Source: Oscillospiraceae bacterium (lineage in GTDB: Bacteria > Bacillota > Clostridia > Oscillospirales > Ruminococcaceae). Taken from it: a DNA stretch of 23,945 bases. Below, piece after piece: positions 14,180 to 21,176 of the stretch (its first letter is position 1; the number at the start of each line of letters is the position of its first letter). The DNA lies in assembly GCA_028694405.1 (NCBI GenBank), contig JAQUTM010000011.1:1-23945 (forward strand). Reading direction: 5' to 3'. Position numbers and translations under genes: made by a program. The notes beneath the pieces are model-generated. The model made no database searches. It saw nothing but the letters and a program-made list of their open reading frames with translations, and had not been told where the DNA came from.

Positions 14180-15883
14180 TTACAGACGGTCTGCCAAGTT
14201 ACAGCAGTTTTTTAAATGAAAGCGGTCAATTTGCTGCTGTAGCAAATCAGCTTGTCCGTTTAGCTCCTCACTGGAGGCGGCGCTCTCCTCGGCAGTTGCA
14301 CTGTTGGTTTGTACAACGGCGCTTACCTGCTCCAAACCAAGTGCCATCTGCTCTATGGCATTGGCTTGGCTGTTAGAGTAGCTTGCAATGCCCTCCACTG
14401 TTTGAGCAACCGCGGCGGCGGCAGTGCCCACATTTTCCAAGGAGCGAAACGCCTGTTCTGTAAGAGACGCACCTTTTTCTACTGCTGCCAGGCTGTTTTC
14501 TACAAGGGCAGTGGTCTCCTGTGCTGCCGTTGCAGATTTACTTGCCAAATTGCGTACTTCGTCTGCCACAACCGCAAAGCCCTTGCCGGCAGTACCTGCA
14601 CGGGCGGCCTCTACTGCGGCGTTAAGCGCCAAAATGTTGGTTTGGAACGCAATGTCCTCAATGGCCTTGTTCATTTTGCTTATTTGGTCACTGGCATTTT
14701 GAATTTCTTGCATGGCTTCTGTTAACTGCTGCATTTGCTCCATACTGCTTTGCAGCATACCGGAAGCACTTACGGTTTTACCGTTTGCGTCCACTGCGTC
14801 GGCGGCAATTTTTGTAATGTGGGTAGCCAAAACGTCCATTTGTGCAGAAATTTCCTGTACGCTTGCCGCCTGCTCGGTAGCACCTTGACTAAGCGCCTGT
14901 GCGCCCGAGGAAACCTGCGCGCTGCCCTGTGTAACCTGTAGTGCAGCCTGTTGTATTTGGCTTAAAACATCATTTAAGCCGTTTAAAATTGTTTGCATGG
15001 ACAGCTTAATACTGCTAAACTCGCCCTTGTAATTTTTTTCCACGGTAAAGCTTAAATCTCCGTCTGCTATGGCGCCTAAGGTCTCCCCAATATCTACAAT
15101 AATTTCTTTTAAAAAGCTGTTGGTATCCTTTACGGCTTTTACAAGCATACCCATTTCAGAGGTGTCGGGCTCTAAGTCCAGCACCTGTTGTAAATCTCCC
15201 TGGGAAATAGCGTGCATATTTTTTTCTATTTTTTGCAGCGGCTTTATCAACTGGCGGGTTACAAATTTGTTTAATAAAATTTGTACCACCAACAGGGCAC
15301 CATAGGCAAGCAGCACAAACACTACCAGTACGCCCAAGCGCAATCTAACGGTACCCTCGCTGTTTTGCAGGCGCTGTGTAACCGAGTTTTCTATCTGGGT
15401 GCGCAGCTCTGTCATTTGTAACAGCCCTTCTTCATACCGGCTGCCGTAAAGCAGCGTAATGGCTGTTTCCTTATCCCCTTTGGCAGCCGCGTTCATGGCT
15501 TTTTCTTCTATGGGCACAAGGTCATCGGAAATTTGAGCAATTTGCTGCATAAGTGCCTGCTCCTCGGCAGTTAAACCAAGGGCTTGCATGTTTTCCAGCA
15601 CTTTTTGGCGGGTTTGTACGTTGTTAACCTCGTTCCAGTAATTATCGTAGTGCACGCGGTTTGCGTTAGCCGCATAGCTGCGTGCCTCGTTGGTTAAGTA
15701 AGTGGAGGCATCTTTAAACTGGTACAAATACTTTGTAAACAAATTGCGGTTTTCTTTTTCGTTTAAGAGGCTGTTGTTTACCATTAGCATAAAGACAAAA
15801 GCAAGAATCAGCAAAGCCGAACTTGCAAAGCTTGCAATGCTGAAAAGTAGGTTTGTCAACGACTGATTGCGTACCTTTTTCAT
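14180..15883 (-). CDS. Methyl-accepting chemotaxis protein
   Basis: 567 residues, membrane chemoreceptor. Membrane segments are about 13-36 and 182-204. Between them is an extracellular sensing domain of about 145 residues, helical (four-helix-bundle type), ligand unknown. A HAMP domain follows (about 205-257, motif LIKPLQKIEKNMHAISQGDL). A second HAMP-like repeat is at about 258-310 (IGETLGAIADGDLSFTVEKN). The signalling hairpin tip is IEDIAFQTNILALNAAVEA and KGFAVVADEVRNLA (about 408-447), where CheA and CheW bind. No C-terminal methylation-enzyme tether (NWETF type) is present. ATG 15883 is preceded by AGAAGGA. It has a SigA, not SigD, promoter. Confidence 0.96.
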   Translation of the reverse strand: MKKVRNQSLTNLLFSIASFASSALLILAFVFMLMVNNSLLNEKENRNLFTKYLYQFKDASTYLTNEARSYAANANRVHYDNYWNEVNNVQTRQKVLENMQALGLTAEEQALMQQIAQISDDLVPIEEKAMNAAAKGDKETAITLLYGSRYEEGLLQMTELRTQIENSVTQRLQNSEGTVRLRLGVLVVFVLLAYGALLVVQILLNKFVTRQLIKPLQKIEKNMHAISQGDLQQVLDLEPDTSEMGMLVKAVKDTNSFLKEIIVDIGETLGAIADGDLSFTVEKNYKGEFSSIKLSMQTILNGLNDVLSQIQQAALQVTQGSAQVSSGAQALSQGATEQAASVQEISAQMDVLATHITKIAADAVDANGKTVSASGMLQSSMEQMQQLTEAMQEIQNASDQISKMNKAIEDIAFQTNILALNAAVEAARAGTAGKGFAVVADEVRNLASKSATAAQETTALVENSLAAVEKGASLTEQAFRSLENVGTAAAAVAQTVEGIASYSNSQANAIEQMALGLEQVSAVVQTNSATAEESAASSEELNGQADLLQQQIDRFHLKNCCNLADRL

Positions 15884-16005
15884 AATTTTCCTTCTTCTTC
15901 CTTTAAGCGTAAATTTGTAGGACGACTTAAAATTTTATTTATATGGTTTTACACTTTTAAGGAGTAAATTTTATACATATATTCCATATTTTTGTAATTA
16001 TTTTT

Positions 16006-16040
16006 ATTATAACAAATAAAAAAACCACAGTCAATGTGGT
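16006..16040 (-). promoter_or_regulatory. SigA promoter of the chemoreceptor gene with an operator-like palindrome
   Basis: TTGACT (16029-16034), 17 bases, TATAAT (16006-16011), close to ideal. A perfect inverted repeat ACCACA-N5-TGTGGT (16024-16040) covers the -35, so a repressor bound there would block RNA polymerase. Leader is about 115 bases. Confidence 0.75.
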
Positions 16041-16200
16041 AATAATGTATTATTTAAGATATTTTTACTCATTATTTTATAAATTTCCATTATTTTACTT
16101 TTCTGGAATTTTTTTATAGTTGTAGTACCTATTTTTCCTATATAAATACTTCTGTTACCCAAAGAAAAACAGACCTGCTCTCATTTACAGGTAAAAGAAA

Positions 16201-16226
16201 AAAACGCCCCATTAAAAGGCGTTTTA
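16201..16226 (-). terminator. Terminator after the small membrane-protein gene
   Basis: Perfect 8-bp stem AAAACGCC (16201-16208) / GGCGTTTT (16218-16225). On the minus strand it continues into a run of T. Confidence 0.85.
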
Positions 16227-16284
16227 TTTTTATCTTCTCTGTTTATTGCAAATAGCTTATCCCGCAAAAGCCGACAAGCTGTGC

Positions 16285-16605
16285 CTATTTTTTTTGCCTT
16301 TCCCGATACACGGCAAAGCCGCAGCAGGTGTAAAAAACAAAAAGCACAATGCCTATGGGGGCTTCGTTAACAATTTGGCCCGTTTGACGGGTACCCATAA
16401 AAATAAGCTGTGCCGCCGGTATAAGCCCCGGCAACGCACCCCAAACTTGTTTTTTATTTAAGAAAGCACCGGCGGCGGTAAGCAGGCACAGCCAAAGGAT
16501 TACAACAGGAGAAATTTGCCCCAAAGAAGCCACCCCGCCCGCCAAAATAAGCCCGTAAAAAGCGGCTGCCAAAAGGGCAGGCAAGTAAAACAAAAGCTTT
16601 TTCAT
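16285..16605 (-). CDS. Small integral membrane protein, unknown function
   Basis: 106 residues, mostly hydrophobic. Four membrane segments can be drawn: about 4-22 (LLFYLPALLAAAFYGLILA), 31-48 (SPVVILWLCLLTAAGAFL), 54-68 and 80-98 (APIGIVLFVFYTCCGFAVY), ending in the basic tail RERQKK. No catalytic or binding motif is seen. I start it at MKKLLFY (ATG 16605) because GAGGAG lies eight bases upstream; the frame stays open upstream without a site. It follows the PHP gene by 127 bases on the same strand and may be co-transcribed. Confidence 0.75.
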   Translation of the reverse strand: MKKLLFYLPALLAAAFYGLILAGGVASLGQISPVVILWLCLLTAAGAFLNKKQVWGALPGLIPAAQLIFMGTRQTGQIVNEAPIGIVLFVFYTCCGFAVYRERQKK

Positions 16606-16662
16606 CTGTTCTCCTCTTCTGTTACACGTTGATACAGCTTTACAGGTGTACTGCACGCTTTT

Positions 16663-16695
16663 AGGCAAAACCGCTTTGCCATGCGCCTTTTGCCT
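16663..16695 (-). repeat. Alternative hairpins between the PHP and membrane-protein genes
   Basis: AGGCAAAA (16663-16670) can pair either with TTTTGCCT (16688-16695) or, as GGCAAA, with TTTGCC (16675-16680). Neither form is followed by a U run on the minus strand. Could be a leader switch or chance. Confidence 0.3.
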
Positions 16696-16732
16696 TTACA
16701 AACCCAGCGCCACCCAGTGCCAGACGGCAGCC

Positions 16733-17596
16733 TTATGGGTTGGGCTGCAAAGCCGCCTTTCGGCTTTGTGCCAAGGCGATAATACGCTGTACCATCTCAT
16801 CAGCTGCGGTAAATGCGCCCACAGGCAGCGGCTTTGCCGAGTGAATTCCGTGGTAATCGGTGCCGCCTGTTACAATTAAGCCGTACTGCTCTGCCAAGGC
16901 TTGCAGCTGTACCTTGTCGTCGGCGGTGTTGCGGGGGTGGTTAATTTCCACGCCGTCAATGGCGCCCTCGGCACATAGCTGCCGCGCCAGCTCTACGCTG
17001 TGGTAAACACTGGCGTGCGCCAAAACCGCCACGCCGCCCGCCTCTTTTATCATATCCAGTGCCTCGTACACGTCAATGTACGGCGGGTTTACCAAACAGG
17101 GACCGTCCTTGGTGTTAAACAGCTTGTGGTACAGGCTGCCGTATACGGTGTCGGTATAGCCGCACTCCATCAAACGCCGCATAATATGCACCTTAAACAT
17201 GGTGCCGCTGCGGGTGCGGTATTCGCAAATGCTGTCGTCGGTAACGGCGGGGTACAGCGCCTGTACCCGCGCAAGGCTTTTGCCGCAGGCAACGTTGCGC
17301 AAAGCGCACATATTGTCAAAAAAAGCTTGCAGCCGCGGTGTTTTATTTGGCAGATAGCAAAGCATGTGCCCTCGCCGTCTGCGCTGCTTATCTTCGCAGC
17401 TTATTTCTACGGCGGGAATAAGCGTAACGCCCTGCATATCCCCGGCGTGTGCGCTGCACCAATCCCACGCTTTAAAGGTGTCGTGGTCGGTTATGGCAAG
17501 GTGTGTAAGCCCGGCTGTGGCAGCTAAAAAGGGCAATTTTTCTATGTCGGTACCACCGTCGCTAAAGGTGGTGTGCGTGTGTAAATCTGCTGGCAT
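16733..17596 (-). CDS. PHP-domain phosphoesterase (RNase AM/TrpH type)
   Basis: 287 residues, the size of YciV/TrpH-type PHP proteins, which hydrolyse phosphates of nucleotides or 5' ends of short RNA using three metal ions. Ligand motifs are complete: DLHTHTTFSDG (His6, His8), ITDHD (35-39), Glu64 in PAVEIS, His77 in RGHML, HAS (His194), and GGTDYHG (Asp247, His249). The insertion at about 100-180 is typical of this subfamily. Histidinol phosphatase is less likely, because no his genes are near and the length and motif order fit TrpH. ATG 17596 follows AAGGAG. The substrate is not shown by the sequence. Confidence 0.9.
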   Translation of the reverse strand: MPADLHTHTTFSDGGTDIEKLPFLAATAGLTHLAITDHDTFKAWDWCSAHAGDMQGVTLIPAVEISCEDKQRRRRGHMLCYLPNKTPRLQAFFDNMCALRNVACGKSLARVQALYPAVTDDSICEYRTRSGTMFKVHIMRRLMECGYTDTVYGSLYHKLFNTKDGPCLVNPPYIDVYEALDMIKEAGGVAVLAHASVYHSVELARQLCAEGAIDGVEINHPRNTADDKVQLQALAEQYGLIVTGGTDYHGIHSAKPLPVGAFTAADEMVQRIIALAQSRKAALQPNP

Positions 17597-17628
17597 ATTT
17601 TTCTCCTTTTGAGGGCTGTTATGGGTTT

Positions 17629-17657
17629 ATCTTACCACCCTACCCTGCTTTTTGCAA
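17629..17657 (-). promoter_or_regulatory. Possible SigA promoter of the PHP gene
   Basis: On the minus strand TTGCAA (17652-17657), 17 bases, extended -10 TGG-TAAGAT (-10 at 17629-17634). 4/6 at both boxes. Confidence 0.4.
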
Positions 17658-17749
17658 GGTATGCACTATGCACAAATGGGTAAGCTATCCAAAGAGAACC
17701 AAAAATTTTTAACAGAATCTCCAAATAGAAAATAATTAACAAAATGTTA

Positions 17750-17805
17750 TTTTTTATGCGAAAATTATCTGCTATAATTTAACATTATACTTTACTGTAA
17801 TAAAG
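17750..17805 (+). promoter_or_regulatory. SigA promoter and downstream motif of the citrate synthase gene
   Basis: An extended -10 TGC-TATAAT (-10 at 17773-17778) with a weak T-rich -35 near 17750-17755. Six bases past the likely start of transcription lies TTTACTGTAATAAAG (17791-17805), near-palindromic when extended by one C on the left, and shared with one mismatch by the corA leader (13101-13115). Confidence 0.55.
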
Positions 17806-17818
17806 AACATTACACCAC

Positions 17819-17872
17819 GCCGCGCTTGCCACAAGGGTAAGACGGCTGCGGCAAAGGAATGGCCGCATTTTT
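17819..17872 (+). promoter_or_regulatory. Structured leader of citrate synthase, possible attenuator
   Basis: A terminator-like hairpin TGCGGC (17847-17852) / GCCGCA (17862-17867) is followed by T5 (17868-17872), only seven bases before the ribosome binding site. Upstream GCCGC (17819-17823) can pair with GCGGC (17848-17852) instead and would break that hairpin. This resembles a transcription attenuator; no known riboswitch class is recognised. Confidence 0.4.
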
Positions 17873-17893
17873 ATCGTGAAAGGAGCGCATAAA

Positions 17894-19264
17894 ATGTCAC
17901 ATCATTACAGCTTTTCCCAAATTACCCCGGACTTGCATCAGTACAGTGCTATCAGTCTAAAGCACAATAAAATTTGTGCCGACTTATTTGAGCAATACAA
18001 CGTAAAGCAAGGGCTGCGAGACAAAAACGGCAAGGGTGTTCTTACCGGACTTACCAACATTAGCGAGGTTTACGCAAAAAAGGTAGTGGACGGCGTAGAA
18101 GAGCCATGTGCCGGCGAGCTTTACTACCGTGGCGTAGACGTACACGACATTATTGACGGTTGCTTTGCAGACAAACGGTTTGCCTTTGAGGAAACCATTT
18201 TTTTACTTTTGTTTGGAAAACTGCCAAGCCCACAGCAGTACACATGGCTTTGCGGTATTTTGGGCGATTACCGCAGCCTGCCCACAGCCTTTGTGCGTGA
18301 CATTATTATGAAAAGCCCAAGCGCCAATATTATGAACAGCCTTTCGCGCAGCGTGCTTACGCTTTACAGCTACGACCCCTACGCCGAGGATTTATCTATG
18401 CCCAACGTGCTGCGGCAATGCTTAGAGCTGATTGCACTGTTTCCTATGCTTTCGGTATACAGCTACCAAGCTTACGGGTACTACCACTGCAACGACGTGC
18501 TTACCATACGCCCCCCAAAGCCCGAGCTTAGCACCGCAGAAAACATTTTGCAAATGCTGCGTCCCGACGGCCATTTTACCGATTTAGAGGCGCGTGTGCT
18601 GGACGCTGCCCTTGTTTTGCACGCCGAGCACGGCGGCGGCAACAACTCTACCTTTACCACCCGCGTGGTTACCACCAGCGGCACCGATACCTACAGCGCC
18701 ATAAGCGCGGGCCTTTGCAGCTTAAAAGGGCCAAAGCACGGCGGTGCAAACATTAAGGTTGTAGAGATGATGAAGGAGCTGAAGGAGAAGGTACCCGACT
18801 GGGAGGACGACGAGGCAATTAGCCACCACCTAAACGCCCTGCTGGACAAACAGGCGTTTGACCGCAGCGGTTTAATTTACGGTATCGGCCACGCCATTTA
18901 TTCTATCAGTGACCCGCGTGCCGAGCTGTTTAAGCGCTTTGTGGCACAGCTTAGCCACGAAAACGGCCGTGATGCAGAATATGCACTTTACAACAAGGTT
19001 GCCACACTGGCACCGCAAATTATACAAGAGCGCCGTAAAATGTACAAAGGCGTTAGCGCCAACATTGATTTTTACAGCGGCTTTGTGTACGAGATGCTTG
19101 GGCTGCCCCAAGAGCTTTACACCCCTATTTTTGCCATTGCCCGCATTGCGGGGTGGAGCGCACACCGTATGGAGGAGCTTGCCACAGCCGGCAAAATTAT
19201 CCGTCCTGCCTACAAGTCTATTTCGCCGCGTGTGGCGTATGTTCCCTTTGAGCAGCGCGACTAA
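17894..19264 (+). CDS. gltA: Citrate synthase (citrate/2-methylcitrate synthase family)
   Basis: 456 residues, close to the usual 430-460. It condenses acetyl-CoA with oxaloacetate to citrate in the cytoplasm. Visible motifs: LHAEHGGGNNSTFTTRVV (about 242-259), KGPKHGGAN with catalytic His282, GIGHAIYSISDPRA with the oxaloacetate-binding His333, and ANIDFYSGFVYEMLG with the catalytic Asp392. The N-terminal 80 residues are longer than in short homodimeric forms. Methylcitrate synthase activity cannot be excluded. I start it at ATG 17894 with AAAGGAG eight bases upstream; the GTG 17876 in frame lies too close to that site. No aconitase or isocitrate dehydrogenase gene is beside it; a partial cycle for glutamate synthesis is likely in an anaerobe. 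Confidence 0.93.
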   Translation: MSHHYSFSQITPDLHQYSAISLKHNKICADLFEQYNVKQGLRDKNGKGVLTGLTNISEVYAKKVVDGVEEPCAGELYYRGVDVHDIIDGCFADKRFAFEETIFLLLFGKLPSPQQYTWLCGILGDYRSLPTAFVRDIIMKSPSANIMNSLSRSVLTLYSYDPYAEDLSMPNVLRQCLELIALFPMLSVYSYQAYGYYHCNDVLTIRPPKPELSTAENILQMLRPDGHFTDLEARVLDAALVLHAEHGGGNNSTFTTRVVTTSGTDTYSAISAGLCSLKGPKHGGANIKVVEMMKELKEKVPDWEDDEAISHHLNALLDKQAFDRSGLIYGIGHAIYSISDPRAELFKRFVAQLSHENGRDAEYALYNKVATLAPQIIQERRKMYKGVSANIDFYSGFVYEMLGLPQELYTPIFAIARIAGWSAHRMEELATAGKIIRPAYKSISPRVAYVPFEQRD

Positions 19265-19296
19265 TCCTTACACTGTTATAAATATGCCCAGCAGAT

Positions 19297-19338
19297 ACAG
19301 GCACCTGTCTTTTATAAAGGCGGGTGCTGTTTTTGATA
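19297..19338 (+). terminator. Terminator after citrate synthase
   Basis: Stem GCACC / GGTGC with flanking CAG/CTG pairs and one bulge, followed by T5 (19330-19335). 32 bases past the stop. Confidence 0.7.
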
Positions 19339-19414
19339 AAAATACCGTTTTCTTTGCTGCCTTACTTTCCCACCCTATATAAATAGAATTTTTTGTCGAA
19401 TTTTAAGTTTTTTA

Positions 19415-19443
19415 TGGAAAAAGTGACTTTTTTCTGGTATACT
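19415..19443 (+). promoter_or_regulatory. SigA extended -10 promoter of the HD-GYP gene
   Basis: TGGAAA (19415-19420), 17 bases, extended -10 TGG-TATACT (-10 at 19438-19443). The extended -10 is identical to that of the EAL-HDOD gene. Leader about 40 bases. Confidence 0.65.
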
Positions 19444-19490
19444 ATAGTGGATTAGTTTGCAACTTTATTTTATACGCCGAGGTAATCCTT

Positions 19491-20645
19491 ATGATATATG
19501 TACCAATAAAATATGTACGCCCCGGTATGGTATTGGCAAAAGACGTGGTATCTCCCGCCAGCTTTTTTTCTCTGCTGGTTACAGGCCAACAGCTTAGCGA
19601 CGTTACCATAAAACGCCTACACCAATACGAAATAGACGGTGTATATATTCAAAGCTCGTTTGGTGACGATGTTGTTGTGGAAGAATTTATTGACCCCAAA
19701 GTAAAACGTCAGGCTGTAAAGGACTTAAAAGAGCTGTACGAGGGGTATGTAAAGCAGGGTGCCATCTCTGACATGGCACTGGAAAAAACAAAAAAGCTTG
19801 CCGAAGAGCTGGTTATGTATATTTTAAGCAAAGACCAGTATCTGGTTAATATTATTGATATTAAAGATTATGACACATACACCTATTCTCACAGTATGTT
19901 TGTGTCTATTTTAAGCGTGCTGATTGGCACACAGCTTGGCTACAACAAACAGCAGCTGTCCGAGCTTGCACTTTGCGGGCTGATGCACGACATTGGCAAG
20001 CTGGATATTCCGCTGGAAATTATAAACAAAACCACAGCGCTTACCGACGAGGAATTTGCGCTGATACGCCAACACCCCCAAAAGAGTATTGACCGTTTGC
20101 GTCCCTGCCGCAGTATGCCGCAGCGCGTTTTAAACGGCATTGCATGCCACCACGAAAAGTATGACGGCACCGGCTACCCACGCGGGCTTGACGGCGAAAA
20201 CATACCCATCTACGGCCGCATTTTAGCATTGGCAGACGTGTTTGACGCCCTTACCAGCCAGCGCAGCTACCGCAAGGCTTGGGCCCCCTGTGACACCCTG
20301 GAGTACATGGTGGCACAGAGCGGCACCCACTTTGACGATGTGCTGCTTTCGGCATTTTTGCACACAGTGGCGGCTTACCCGGTTGGCACACTGGTGCGTT
20401 TAAGCACCGGAGACATTGCACTGGTGGTTTGCAACCACCAGCAAAACACGCTGCGCCCTACGGTGCGCCTTGTGCGGGGCGGATTGCTTGGCAAACGCGG
20501 CACCGAGGTAAACCTGCTTTTAGACGGCGACTATTTAAACGTTACGGTAACTGCCAGCTTAATAAGCGAGAGCGGAGCGGACGAGGGTATTTACTACCCG
20601 CAAATTTCGCCGGCACGCACCACCGCAAAACACCCGCCCCATTAA
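19491..20645 (+). CDS. HD-GYP domain cyclic-di-GMP phosphodiesterase
   Basis: 384 residues, cytoplasmic. An N-terminal DUF3391-like part (about 1-110) is followed by the HD-GYP domain (about 120-290), which hydrolyses cyclic di-GMP. All key residues are present: His134 (YSHSM), the HD pair in MHDIGK (165-170), His195 (RQHPQ), HHEKYDGTGYPRGL (220-233, with GYP intact), and ALADVFDALTSQRSYRKA. The C-terminal about 90 residues (LVRLSTGDIALVVCN) are a beta domain. It is thus expected to be active, unlike the EAL-HDOD protein. ATG 19491 follows GAGG. Single-gene unit between citrate synthase and the oxidoreductase operon. Confidence 0.95.
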   Translation: MIYVPIKYVRPGMVLAKDVVSPASFFSLLVTGQQLSDVTIKRLHQYEIDGVYIQSSFGDDVVVEEFIDPKVKRQAVKDLKELYEGYVKQGAISDMALEKTKKLAEELVMYILSKDQYLVNIIDIKDYDTYTYSHSMFVSILSVLIGTQLGYNKQQLSELALCGLMHDIGKLDIPLEIINKTTALTDEEFALIRQHPQKSIDRLRPCRSMPQRVLNGIACHHEKYDGTGYPRGLDGENIPIYGRILALADVFDALTSQRSYRKAWAPCDTLEYMVAQSGTHFDDVLLSAFLHTVAAYPVGTLVRLSTGDIALVVCNHQQNTLRPTVRLVRGGLLGKRGTEVNLLLDGDYLNVTVTASLISESGADEGIYYPQISPARTTAKHPPH

Positions 20646-20672
20646 AGGCAGATTTAACACACACAGCAAGCC

Positions 20673-20711
20673 AAAGGCAAGAGAAGCTAAGCAGCTTTTC
20701 TTGCCTTTTTT
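20673..20711 (+). terminator. Terminator after the HD-GYP gene
   Basis: Very strong hairpin: AAAGGCAAGA-G-AAGCT (20673-20688) pairs with AGCTT-T-TCTTGCCTTT across a four-base loop (one mismatch), followed by T-rich tail. Confidence 0.9.
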
Positions 20712-20731
20712 ACAGCCTTTTTGCAAAAAAC

Positions 20732-20775
20732 AAATGCCCGTCGTCCCCCTTACAGGAGCCGACAGGCATTTTTTT
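20732..20775 (-). terminator. Terminator of the flavin oxidoreductase operon
   Basis: AAATGCC-C-GTCG (20732-20743) pairs with CGAC-A-GGCATTT (20759-20770), with a C/A mismatch. T-rich on both sides; it faces the DUF1667 gene on the minus strand. Confidence 0.8.
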
Positions 20776-20807
20776 ATAAAAAGCCTCACACGGCAAAGAG
20801 GAGACCT

Positions 20808-21176
20808 TTATAGGCAGCTTGCGTCTACTACGCGGGTGGCAATGGCGTCTACCCCAAGCCCAAGCACGTTGGCAAGCACAATTTGACCTATTGCCACGGG
20901 CGCGGTAAGCGTTACCGCCTGTATGGCTTTTACGGCGTCAAAAATGCTGTCTTTTGGGATAGTACCTGTTAAGCGTACACTGGCAAGCGGCAGTGTGCCG
21001 TTTTTGACAAGTACACTGGTTGCAATGTTGCGCTGGGGAGAAAGCAGCTCCTGCACGGCATAGTCCTCGCCGCGGGCGCAGCGGTTGCCCGCTACGTTTT
21101 CCACGCTGCGTCCCTCACAGGTAATTTTCAAATCACACCCGTTGGGACATAAAATACAGGTTAATTCTTTTATCAT
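20808..21176 (-). CDS. DUF1667 protein, putative iron-sulfur partner of the oxidoreductases
   Basis: 122 residues. The N-terminal part has Cys7, Cys10 and Cys14 (CILCPNGC) and a further cysteine near 34 (NRCARGED), a likely Fe-S or zinc site. The rest (about 50-122) is an Ala/Val/Leu-rich domain with IGQIVLANVLGLGVDAIAT. DUF1667 is usually found beside, or fused to, GlpA-like flavoproteins and may move electrons from them; the reaction is not known. I start it at ATG 21176, which overlaps the TGA of the upstream gene (ATGA), with GAGGTG before it. The frame is open a few codons further upstream without a better site. Confidence 0.85.
   Translation of the reverse strand: MIKELTCILCPNGCDLKITCEGRSVENVAGNRCARGEDYAVQELLSPQRNIATSVLVKNGTLPLASVRLTGTIPKDSIFDAVKAIQAVTLTAPVAIGQIVLANVLGLGVDAIATRVVDASCL

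Larger units (their letters stand above)
15884..16284. other. Non-coding AT-rich interval upstream of the chemoreceptor gene
   Basis: About 400 bases without a gene. It contains the chemoreceptor promoter and palindrome (16006-16040) and the terminator of the small membrane-protein gene (16201-16226). A further imperfect repeat ACCTG/CAGGT lies around 16173-16192. The rest is A/T-rich with nothing I can assign. Confidence 0.6.

Noticed and set aside
17876..17893. GTG start for citrate synthase at 17876
   Set aside because: AAAGGAG (17879-17885) lies after it and fits ATG 17894.
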